DNA of 7,356 bases from positions 1 to 7,356 of the forward strand of contig JAGMES010000193.1 of assembly GCA_023128035.1 (NCBI GenBank). Reading direction: 5' to 3'. Under the pieces are notes generated by a model. The model was not told where the DNA came from. It did no database searches and worked only from the letters and a program-made list of their open reading frames with translations. This document shows positions 1-6,364 of the stretch, piece after piece. The number at the start of each line of letters is the position of its first letter. Positions within the stretch are counted from its first letter, which is position 1. The translations under genes were made by a program, and so were the position numbers. Source of the DNA: Halanaerobiales bacterium. GTDB lineage: Bacteria; Bacillota_F; Halanaerobiia; DY22613.

Positions 1-111
1 TTTTGAGTGTAAAAGGGTAAAATTTTAAGATTAGTATTTACTGACAGAGTTTTTATCCTAAAATCGGGGGTTTACTGTCAAAAAGCATGTCTCTTAACAG
101 TATTATTACGT
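1..111. other. Left edge, no intact gene
   Basis: No start codon with a ribosome binding site is visible here. The frame of the downstream ORF is open back to a TAA at 10-12, but the implied peptide is not convincing protein. A second frame is open from 45 to a TAA at 117-119 and contains an ATG at 87. It may be the displaced 5' part of the next gene (see findings). A six-base inverted repeat (tgacag at 42-47, ctgtca at 75-80) is present but is too short to interpret. Confidence 0.4.
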
Positions 112-579
112 TTGGGTAAGACTAGTGGTTTTATGGGGTTAAAACCATTAACTATTCCTTATTTTAATCAGAAGAAAGGGCGATATATTTATACATTTAA
201 AAAAAGATGGATAGATATGGTTCATTTCCTTTTTTATGCAGGTAGAGCATATACTCATAAATTACAAGGTGATAAAAATCCAATTGGAGAAGCAATGCAA
301 GAAGGTTATAGACAGGAGGCATTAGATACTTTTAGATCTACTTGGAGTGCATATAGTTATGAAGATTTGCCAAGCGATTTGATGGGAGCAACTTTTGCAG
401 TTAGATATTTTGATGTAACTAGTGGATTAAGCTTATCTGTACAGATTGCGAATTTTTTAAATGGTTTTGGTGCTACATTACCTTCGGAATCACCAAATTG
501 GGCAGATATACCTGAAAAAGATTCTAAAGATGATCTTTTGACCTGTAGTTATACAACGGAACCGTTGTTTACAAAATAA
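112..579 (+). pseudogene. Unrecognised protein, probably 5'-truncated remnant
   Basis: I do not recognise this 155-codon frame. The earliest possible start is TTG at 112, with no Shine-Dalgarno sequence before it. Met8 (133) and Met36 (217) also lack one, so I read it as the 3' part of a larger or frameshifted gene. The product looks like a real folded protein: mixed composition, several aromatic residues and no transmembrane stretch. Its most distinctive segment is S-A-Y-S-Y-E-D-L-P-S-D-L-M-G at residues 79-92. This is followed by an A-x-R-Y-F segment (96-100), an S-L-S-x-Q-I-x-N-F-L stretch (107-116) and a P-N-W-A-D-I-P motif (128-134). The end is a natural TAA at 577-579. It is unrelated in appearance to the pullulanase downstream and separated from it by a promoter-like gap, so no shared function is implied. 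It could still be a small intact gene with a weak start. Confidence in coding origin is moderate; the pseudogene status is inference. Confidence 0.45.
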
Positions 580-725
580 TATGATATATACAAATAAAAT
601 AAAAAGGATATATATGCTTTAGATAACAAAATATAAAGCGAAAGAGTTTCTTGAAGCTAACTTGTACAATGTCCAAATTTAATTATTATTTCCATAATAT
701 ATCTTTATAGAAAGAAGGGATTTGT
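580..725. other. Intergenic gap upstream of pullulanase
   Basis: This AT-rich gap of 146 bases contains a probable promoter (662-689) and the pullulanase ribosome binding site. An ATG at 614 opens only a two-codon frame (ATG CTT TAG), so it is not a gene. I see no clear rho-independent terminator for the upstream frame and no recognisable riboswitch. No CcpA-type operator was convincingly seen. Confidence 0.6.
662..689 (+). promoter_or_regulatory. Putative sigma-A promoter of the pullulanase gene
   Basis: TTGTAC (662-667) and TATTAT (684-689) are separated by 16 bases, a plausible -35/-10 pair. Transcription would start near 696, giving a leader of about 30 bases that carries the ribosome binding site. 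In AT-rich DNA such matches also occur by chance. Confidence 0.4.
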
Positions 726-2657
726 ATGTATGAAAAAAAAATAAACCTAGATGATGAAAGGTATGTTTATCTGGGAAATGATTTGGGATGTACTTATTCT
801 CCTGAGTTGACTCGCTTTAGGGTTTGGGCTCCAACAGCGAGTAGGGTGGAATTAATTATTTATGATAATGATGATGATTTAGAGGGTAAAGTCATTCAGA
901 TGAAAGAAGATGTTAAGGGTACTTGGATGATAGAGGTTTGTGAGGATTTAAAAGGTAAGTTTTATACATATAGAGTTTATGTTTTTGGGGAGGTAAATGA
1001 AGTAGTTGATCCTTATGTCAAATCAATCAATGTTGATGGTTCTAAAGGAGCAATTGTGAATTTGGCTGAAACAAACCCAGAGGGTTGGGATATAACATCA
1101 AAGCCGCCATTTAAAAATTTTGTCGATGCAATTCTTTATGAAACTCATATTAGAGATATTTCAGTATCCAAAAATTCTGGTATTGTTAATAAAGGTAAAT
1201 ATCTTTGCCTGACAGAAGAAAATACTTGTTCTCCAGAAGGATTTGCTACAGGTATTGCTCATTTGAAAGAGCTTGGTATTACTCATCTGCATCTGCTACC
1301 AATAATGGAGTCAGAATTTATTATCGCTGATCAGGATAAATATAATTGGGGTTATGGAACTAATTTCTTTTTTGTTCCAGAGGGACAGTATGCTACAGAT
1401 CCTCGGAATCCTATAAAACGTATTAAAGAACTTAAAGAAGCAATTTTAACTTTACACAAAAATGGTATTCGAGTGATCCTGGATGTAGTTTATAATCATA
1501 CGGGTAAAAAGATTCCTAATTTAGAAAAAATTGTCCCAGGGTATTATTTAAGAAGAGATGCTGATGGTAATCTTATATGTGGTTCTGATGTAAACAATGA
1601 TTTTGCTTCAGAACGTCCGATGGCTCGAAAATTGATGATAGACTCAGTTAAATATTGGGTAACTGAGTTTAAGGTGGATGGTTTTCGTTTTGATTTAATG
1701 GGTCTTCATGATCGGGAGACAATGCTGCAACTTATGGAAGAGATTAATAAAATTGACCAGTCAATTTTATTATATGGGGAACCTTGGATTCTAGAGACCG
1801 GATTGAAAAAAAGTGAGTTAATGATTAAAAATGCTCAACAGGGTACTTCAATTGCTATCTTTAATGATAATGTTCGTGATGCTATTGCTAGTGGAGGGCT
1901 TGCACTAGTTACTGATGCAGGTTTTGTAAGCGGTAAACCAGATATTGAATCTAGTATCAAGAAGGCTGTTGTTGGTTCTATTATAGATTATGATCCGGAA
2001 AATGTATATAATGTTGAATATGTAAGGGATAAACCAGAAGAGATAATTCATACATTACAACCCAATGAGACGATTAATTATGTAACATCACATGATAATT
2101 ATGCATTAAGAGATCGTTTGCAACGTAGTGTACCTAATGCAAGCGAAGGGGATATAGAAAAGATGGCTATGCTAGCAAATGGGATTGTGTTAACCTGTCA
2201 GGGGATTCCATTTTTAGCTGGCGGGGTGGAAATTCATAAAACAAAATATGGTGTTGATGACAGTTTTGAATCTCCTGATTATATTAATGAGATTGACTGG
2301 TCTTATAAAAAGAACTATTTTAATATGTTTAAATTTTATCAAGGTTTGATAATGTTAAGAAAAGAACATCCAGCTTTTAGAATGGTAAACGCTGATCAGA
2401 TTAAAAATCATTTCAAATTTTATGATTCTCCTAAAGGAACTGTGGTATATTCAATAAATAACTACGCTAATGGTGATCTATGGAAAAATATTGTTGTTAT
2501 TTATAATCAAAATTGCTATTCGGTAAATATAAAATTATCAGGGGGTGATTGGTCAGTTGTTGTTGAGGATGATAAGGCTGGAGTTGAAGTTTTACGAAAA
2601 GTAGTTGGAAATACTATGGAAATTTCTAGGATTAGCATGATGGTATTATACAAGTAA
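726..2657 (+). CDS. pulA: Type I pullulanase (alpha-1,6-glucan debranching enzyme)
   Basis: This enzyme hydrolyses alpha-1,6 branch points in pullulan, glycogen or branched dextrins (GH13). An N-terminal CBM48-like domain lies at about residues 15-105, with F-R-V-W-A-P-T-A-S at 31-39. A (beta/alpha)8 catalytic domain and a C-terminal beta domain follow. The four GH13 regions are intact: D-V-V-Y-N-H at 253-258, G-F-R-F-D with nucleophile D323, Y-G-E-P-W with acid/base E352, and T-S-H-D-N with H456 and D457. The type I pullulanase signature appears as Y-N-W-G-Y-G-T at 206-212 instead of the usual YNWGYDP. The length of 643 residues fits a full-length short-form type I enzyme. There is no signal peptide, so it should act in the cytoplasm on glycogen or imported maltodextrins. 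The ATG at 726 has a strong Shine-Dalgarno sequence (AGAAAGAAGGGA, ending five bases upstream). The gene appears monocistronic, with its own promoter and a terminator at 2682. Function is confident; the exact natural substrate is inferred. Confidence 0.95.
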   Translation: MYEKKINLDDERYVYLGNDLGCTYSPELTRFRVWAPTASRVELIIYDNDDDLEGKVIQMKEDVKGTWMIEVCEDLKGKFYTYRVYVFGEVNEVVDPYVKSINVDGSKGAIVNLAETNPEGWDITSKPPFKNFVDAILYETHIRDISVSKNSGIVNKGKYLCLTEENTCSPEGFATGIAHLKELGITHLHLLPIMESEFIIADQDKYNWGYGTNFFFVPEGQYATDPRNPIKRIKELKEAILTLHKNGIRVILDVVYNHTGKKIPNLEKIVPGYYLRRDADGNLICGSDVNNDFASERPMARKLMIDSVKYWVTEFKVDGFRFDLMGLHDRETMLQLMEEINKIDQSILLYGEPWILETGLKKSELMIKNAQQGTSIAIFNDNVRDAIASGGLALVTDAGFVSGKPDIESSIKKAVVGSIIDYDPENVYNVEYVRDKPEEIIHTLQPNETINYVTSHDNYALRDRLQRSVPNASEGDIEKMAMLANGIVLTCQGIPFLAGGVEIHKTKYGVDDSFESPDYINEIDWSYKKNYFNMFKFYQGLIMLRKEHPAFRMVNADQIKNHFKFYDSPKGTVVYSINNYANGDLWKNIVVIYNQNCYSVNIKLSGGDWSVVVEDDKAGVEVLRKVVGNTMEISRISMMVLYK

Positions 2658-2681
2658 TTTTGCGATTTGAGGTAAGATATT

Positions 2682-2715
2682 AAAAGAGCACGACTTCAAA
2701 AAGTCCTGCTCTTTT
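2682..2715. terminator. Bidirectional rho-independent terminator
   Basis: A 15-position stem pairs AAAAGAGCA-C-GACTT (2682-2696) with AAGTC-C-TGCTCTTTT (2701-2715). It has one C-C mismatch and a CAAA loop. The arms begin with A4 and end with T4, so each strand's transcript has a short U run after the stem. It lies between two convergent genes: 24 bases after the pullulanase stop, and 6 bases after the stop of the DUF1850 gene on the other strand. It should therefore end both transcripts. Confidence 0.85.
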
Positions 2716-2721
2716 GATGTG

Positions 2722-3195
2722 TCATATAAAAATTTTAAGTAGAAAATTATATAGTGGAGTTGTTTGGACTATTAGTTTTTCACCAGGTTTTGCTATGTCT
2801 TGTAGATCAATTTTTTTGTGGTTTATAGTTAGAGTTTGACCGGGAGTGCGAGAAACTCTGATTATGATTTTTGGTAAAGTAGTGTTCATGTTCTTTAAGA
2901 CGAAAAAACCATTTTCATGTGAAAAGTTTTTTGTTTCTAGTGGTAGTCCAGCTCCATAGGATTTGAAACGTGTTTCGGTTAAGATAAATTTTCCTTTAGA
3001 AGTTATTTTAAATATTTCTAGTACGGGAGTTTTTTCAACAGAATGAATATATTCTAATACGATACTGGTTTTAGGAAGAAGAAGTTGAGTAGAAATGGGT
3101 TTTGAATTATCTTCCCGATAAATTTGAAAAGTAGGGAAAGTTAAAATTACTATAATTAAAAAAGCTATAACAGTTGTAATAATTTTTTTTGACAT
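2722..3195 (-). CDS. DUF1850 family protein, TAXI-TRAP companion
   Basis: This 157-residue protein is assigned to DUF1850 by motif recognition: Y-I-H-S-V-E-K-T-P-V-x-E at 49-60, E-T-R-F-K-S-Y-G-A-G-L-P at 74-85 and R-V-S-R-T-P-G-Q-T-L at 113-122. One hydrophobic segment at about residues 5-22 has no clear cleavage site. The rest is probably a beta-rich domain anchored outside the cytoplasmic membrane. The biochemical role is unknown. DUF1850 genes are known to sit next to TAXI-type TRAP transporters, as here, so an accessory role in assembly, gating or ligand handling is inferred. The start lies 12 bases after the permease stop, and its Shine-Dalgarno sequence (AGGGA, 3205-3209) overlaps that stop, which suggests translational coupling. 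Codons 3-4 form an A8 run directly after the start. It is the last gene of the operon and ends with TGA just before the shared terminator. Confidence 0.88.
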   Translation of the reverse strand: MSKKIITTVIAFLIIVILTFPTFQIYREDNSKPISTQLLLPKTSIVLEYIHSVEKTPVLEIFKITSKGKFILTETRFKSYGAGLPLETKNFSHENGFFVLKNMNTTLPKIIIRVSRTPGQTLTINHKKIDLQDIAKPGEKLIVQTTPLYNFLLKIFI

Positions 3196-3207
3196 AGAAT
3201 CAATTCC

Positions 3208-5148
3208 CTAAATATGTGCTCTTTTTTTGCGTTGCATATAATAAATTAGCGCAAAACAAAGGATACCAATTAGCGATAATGTTACATTTGGAATTATTAA
3301 AAGAATTGCTATTGTGAGTAAAGCCAATCTTTCAATAATATTGGTTTTAACTAAGAAGTAATTCTGTATTGCAGCGGCCAGAGCATACATGCCGATAACT
3401 GAAGTAATAAAAGCAATAATTACTTGACCAAGAGTAGTATCAATTAAGAGTAGCGTCGGAGAGTAGACAAAGAAAAATGGTAATAAAAACGCTGCCAGGT
3501 CAAATTTGAAACCCATTATACCCGTCTTTACAGGATCTGACTTGGCTACCCCCGCCGCCGCATATGCTGCAAGGCTCACAGGAGGGGTATCATCAGCAAC
3601 AATTCCGTAATAGAATACGAAAAGATGTGCAGCGATCAAAGGTACACCCAAACGAGCTACTGCGGGAGCTGTGAGGGTTGCCATAACAATATATGTAGCT
3701 GTTGTTGGTAAACCAAATCCTAAAATAATTGATGCAATCATTGCAAAAATTAAAGTTAAGAGTAGGTTACCATTTGCTAAAGTGACAATCAAACTTGTCA
3801 TTCTTAATCCGAGACCTGTTAAATTAACTACTCCGATAATAATACCAGCACAGGCACAAGCTAAAGCGATTCCCACCATATTTTTTGCTCCCCATTCTAG
3901 AGCAGAAATGGTCTCTTGGCTGAATTTCTTAGCAACTTTTTGTGGAGTAGTAGGATCTTTTTTATTAAATAATGAAAATATCTTAACTACTATACTGATT
4001 GAAATGGTTGCAACTATTGCATAAAAAGCTGATCCAAGAGGAGTTGCACGTTTAATAATCAAAAAATATAGAAGCATAAGAATCGGTATGATATAGTAAA
4101 AACCTTTAACTAAAGTTGACCAAAATGGAGGTAACTCTTCTTTGTTCATACCTTTAAGACCTGTTTTTAATGCTTCAATGTGAACAATGCTAAAAATAGC
4201 GATATAACTTAATATACCAGGGATAAAAGCTGCTTTAATAATGTCAATATAAGGAATACCTGTAAATTCAACCATAATAAAGGCAGCAGCCCCCATAATA
4301 GGTGGTAAAAACTGACCATTAGTTGAAGCAGCAACTTCAATACCAGCAGCAACATCTGGTTTAAAACCAGTTTTCTTCATAATCGGTATTGTAATTGCAC
4401 CTGTTGTAACAGTGTTAGCAATAGAACTACCAGAAATCATACCCATAAGTCCACTTCCTACAACTGCTGCCTTTGCAGGCCCACCACGAAAATGTCCAAG
4501 ACAGCCAAAAGCTAAATTTAAAAGATAATTACTAACCCCTGTTCTTTCTAAGAATGCTCCGAGTAAAACAAACATAAAGACGAAGGTAGCAGAAACTCCT
4601 ATTGGAATACCAAATATACCTTCTGTTGTAAGATAAAGCTGAGAGATAATTCTAGTAATAGAGAATCCTCGATGTGCTAATGGTCCAGGCATGTAAGGAC
4701 CGAAAAAACCATAAATTAAAAAGATAACAGCTATGATTGGGAGGGCAATACCTATTGAGCGCCTTGTTCCTTCTAATACCAGAAGGATAAGGATTCCCCC
4801 CATAATTAAATCAAGAGTTGTTGCAGCCCCTGCTCTCAAAGCGAGAGCTTCTAGATTAGTAATCACATATAAACAGGCAGCAACCCCTAAAATAGTAAGA
4901 ATTATATCTAGAACTGTTGGCTTTTCTCCTTTCTTTTTAGAAGAAAATGGGAATAGCAAAAAAGCTAAAGGTAAAATAAGCATTATGTGAAAAGCTCTTT
5001 GTTTGATTGCTAACAATATACCAAAACCGCTGGTGTATAAATGAAATAACGATAAACTTATAGCAATAATTAGAACGATACGAGCCCAAAATCCTTTAAC
5101 ATCTCGATATCGTTCAAGTTCTTGAGTAATTTTATTAGTATCAGTCAT
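3208..5148 (-). CDS. TRAP transporter fused permease (4TM/12TM), TAXI type
   Basis: This is the integral membrane subunit that imports the ligand delivered by the binding protein, driven by an ion gradient in known TRAP systems. At 646 residues it is a DctQ-DctM fusion of the 4TM/12TM family. Residues 1-150 carry the small-subunit-like helices; the large transport domain follows. Conserved segments are S-G-S-S-I-A-N-T-V-T-T-G (239-250), A-S-T-N-G-Q-F-L-P-P-I-M-G-A (274-287), G-F-G-L-P-T-T-A-T-Y (477-486) and Y-G-I-V-A-D-D-T-P-P-V-S-L-A-A-Y (514-529). These are typical of the fused TAXI-associated permeases. Many hydrophobic helices run through the C-terminus, which ends in a basic tail (R-K-K-R). 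The ATG lies 82 bases after the binding protein stop, preceded by a hairpin and an unusual G-rich ribosome binding site. The protein looks complete, with no frameshift. The substrate cannot be read from the sequence; organic acids or glutamate/glutamine-like compounds are precedents for the family. Confidence 0.95.
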   Translation of the reverse strand: MTDTNKITQELERYRDVKGFWARIVLIIAISLSLFHLYTSGFGILLAIKQRAFHIMLILPLAFLLFPFSSKKKGEKPTVLDIILTILGVAACLYVITNLEALALRAGAATTLDLIMGGILILLVLEGTRRSIGIALPIIAVIFLIYGFFGPYMPGPLAHRGFSITRIISQLYLTTEGIFGIPIGVSATFVFMFVLLGAFLERTGVSNYLLNLAFGCLGHFRGGPAKAAVVGSGLMGMISGSSIANTVTTGAITIPIMKKTGFKPDVAAGIEVAASTNGQFLPPIMGAAAFIMVEFTGIPYIDIIKAAFIPGILSYIAIFSIVHIEALKTGLKGMNKEELPPFWSTLVKGFYYIIPILMLLYFLIIKRATPLGSAFYAIVATISISIVVKIFSLFNKKDPTTPQKVAKKFSQETISALEWGAKNMVGIALACACAGIIIGVVNLTGLGLRMTSLIVTLANGNLLLTLIFAMIASIILGFGLPTTATYIVMATLTAPAVARLGVPLIAAHLFVFYYGIVADDTPPVSLAAYAAAGVAKSDPVKTGIMGFKFDLAAFLLPFFFVYSPTLLLIDTTLGQVIIAFITSVIGMYALAAAIQNYFLVKTNIIERLALLTIAILLIIPNVTLSLIGILCFALIYYMQRKKRAHI

Positions 5149-5160
5149 ATTTTAAATTGT

Positions 5161-5169
5161 CCCCCCTCC
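5161..5169 (-). promoter_or_regulatory. G-rich ribosome binding site of the TRAP permease
   Basis: On the - strand this reads GGAGGGGGG. It is the only plausible Shine-Dalgarno sequence for the permease ATG at 5148, with 12 to 16 bases of spacing depending on which register pairs with 16S rRNA. That spacing is long and the G6 run is unusual in this AT-rich DNA. It may give moderate translation and could vary in length by slippage. Confidence 0.6.
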
Positions 5170-5177
5170 AAAAGAGT

Positions 5178-5213
5178 AACTGGTACTTGTGCGTGCGCTT
5201 TAAAGTACCAGTT
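5178..5213 (-). promoter_or_regulatory. Stem-loop between binding protein and permease genes
   Basis: A perfect 11-bp stem pairs AACTGGTACTT (5178-5188) with AAGTACCAGTT (5203-5213) around a 14-base loop. In the operon transcript it follows the binding protein stop by 17 bases and precedes the permease ribosome binding site. The sequence after the stem in the operon direction (ACTCTTTTGG) is only a weak U run, so it is more likely a partial terminator or a 3' RNA stabiliser than a full stop. Such intercistronic hairpins are known to raise binding protein levels over permease levels in transport operons. Confidence 0.7.
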
Positions 5214-5230
5214 TATTTTTTATTACAACA

Positions 5231-6205
5231 TTAATCATTTAAAAGATCTATTACATCTTTGAAAACTTCACGGAAGAATTTCTTAGAGCCTGGATGTAAT
5301 TCGATAGGCATACCAATGAGGGCTTTATAAAGGTCGATTGCAGCACCTTTAGCATGGATCTGGCTTAGACGATCTAAATTTCCAAAGAGAGATTTTGTCA
5401 AATTATAAACTAATTCTTCATCCAAATTTTTGTTGGTAATAAGCATTGCTTTTACAGTAACTGTTTGTACAGGTTCCACTTGTCCAGAATATGTTTTTGC
5501 TGGAATGATTGCTTTGGTATAGAAAGGATATTTTGCTATTAATTTATCAACAATTTCATTGTTAATATTAAGAATTTTAACTTCATGTGTAGCAGCAAGG
5601 TCAATAACAGCAGCAGTAGGAATACCAGCAGTTAGAAAAGCAGCATCTACATGACCATCTTTTAATTGATCAACTGCTTCTGAAAAAGAAAGATAATCTA
5701 CAGTCATATCTTTATAGGTTAGGCCATAAGCTTCAATTACCTGACGGGCATTGGCTTCAACACCACTACCAGGTGCACCTACAGCAATTCTTTTACCTTT
5801 AAAATCATTAACAGAATTAATTTTTGAGTTTTCTGTAGTTATAATTTGAATAATCTCGGGATATAACATAGCTACCCCTCTGATATCACTTAAACTTTTG
5901 CCAGCGAACAATTCTGTTCCAGTAGAAGCATAGTAAGCTATATCATTTTGTACAAAAGCTAATTCAACTTCTTGATTTTGTACAAGGCGACTATTTTCCA
6001 CAGATGCTCCACTAACTTCTGCTGTAGCATTAACATTTGGAACAAACTCATTAAAGATTTCAGCCATACCGCCACCTAAAGGATAGTAAGTTCCACCAGT
6101 TCCACCTGTAGCAATAGAAATAAATTGTGTTCTAGCCATAGCTGGGATTGATAGAACGAGGATTAAAGATGCGACCAACATTAAAAACATAATTTTTCTG
6201 TTCAT
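5231..6205 (-). CDS. TAXI family TRAP transporter solute-binding protein
   Basis: This is the extracytoplasmic receptor that binds the ligand and passes it to the fused permease. A signal peptide covers residues 1-24 (basic N-R-K start, hydrophobic core, A-M-A before cleavage). The mature protein opens with the TAXI hallmark A-T-G-G-T-G-G-T-Y-Y-P-L-G-G-G (32-46). Further family segments are G-A-S-V-E-N-x-R-L-V (66-75), V-G-A-P-G-S-G-V-E-A-N-A-R (142-154), F-L-T-A-G-I-P-T-A-A-V (190-200) and H-P-G-S-K-K-F-F-R-E (304-313). The length of 324 is normal. No cysteine follows the signal peptide, so it should be a free periplasmic protein, not a lipoprotein. The ATG has an AAGGAG site (6215-6220) nine bases upstream. 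It is the first gene of the operon, and a hairpin after its stop probably allows excess production. The ligand is unknown; glutamate/glutamine binding is a family precedent. Confidence 0.95.
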   Translation of the reverse strand: MNRKIMFLMLVASLILVLSIPAMARTQFISIATGGTGGTYYPLGGGMAEIFNEFVPNVNATAEVSGASVENSRLVQNQEVELAFVQNDIAYYASTGTELFAGKSLSDIRGVAMLYPEIIQIITTENSKINSVNDFKGKRIAVGAPGSGVEANARQVIEAYGLTYKDMTVDYLSFSEAVDQLKDGHVDAAFLTAGIPTAAVIDLAATHEVKILNINNEIVDKLIAKYPFYTKAIIPAKTYSGQVEPVQTVTVKAMLITNKNLDEELVYNLTKSLFGNLDRLSQIHAKGAAIDLYKALIGMPIELHPGSKKFFREVFKDVIDLLND

Positions 6206-6364
6206 TTAAGCACGCTCCTTTTTTATAGTCTCCTTTTAGTTTATATAAAAATGGTAAAAATTTCAAGATAAAAATGAAATAAACTTAATATACTATGCAG
6301 TAAGTAAGGAGAAAAACTATAAAAATATAAATTTAACAATATTAAATTGCATTAAATAGTCTAA
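6206..6364. other. Divergent intergenic region, AT-rich
   Basis: It separates the TRAP operon (leftward) from the decayed dehydrogenase (rightward). It holds the TRAP ribosome binding site and a possible promoter. On the + strand there is an orphan Shine-Dalgarno-like AAGGAG at 6306-6311 with no start codon at a suitable distance. That is consistent with loss of the 5' end of the rightward gene. A TATACT at 6289-6294 could be a -10 box for it, but I see no matching -35. No convincing operator was seen. Confidence 0.5.
6240..6266 (-). promoter_or_regulatory. Possible promoter of the TRAP operon
   Basis: On the - strand, TTGAAA (6266-6261) and TATAAA (6245-6240) are separated by 15 bases, slightly short of the optimum. 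Transcription would start near 6233, leaving a leader of about 28 bases with the AAGGAG site. The base composition makes chance matches likely. Confidence 0.35.

Noticed and set aside
37..83. Repeat pair tttactgaca / tttactgtca as a mobile element end or operator
   Set aside because: The match is too short and imperfect, with no adjacent transposase or regulated gene.
582..620. AT-rich alternating tract (gatatata ... tatatat) as a terminator for the upstream frame
   Set aside because: Any stem would be made of A-T pairs only, with no U tract, so it would not be a stable terminator.
3671..4024. Open frame of 117 codons on the + strand inside the TRAP permease gene
   Set aside because: It is antisense to a conserved membrane protein and has the Ile/Ala/Pro-rich composition of a shadow frame. 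It has no independent motif.
4733..4990. Open frame of 85 codons on the + strand inside the permease gene
   Set aside because: It is antisense to the N-terminal part of the permease, with no ribosome binding site or recognisable domain.
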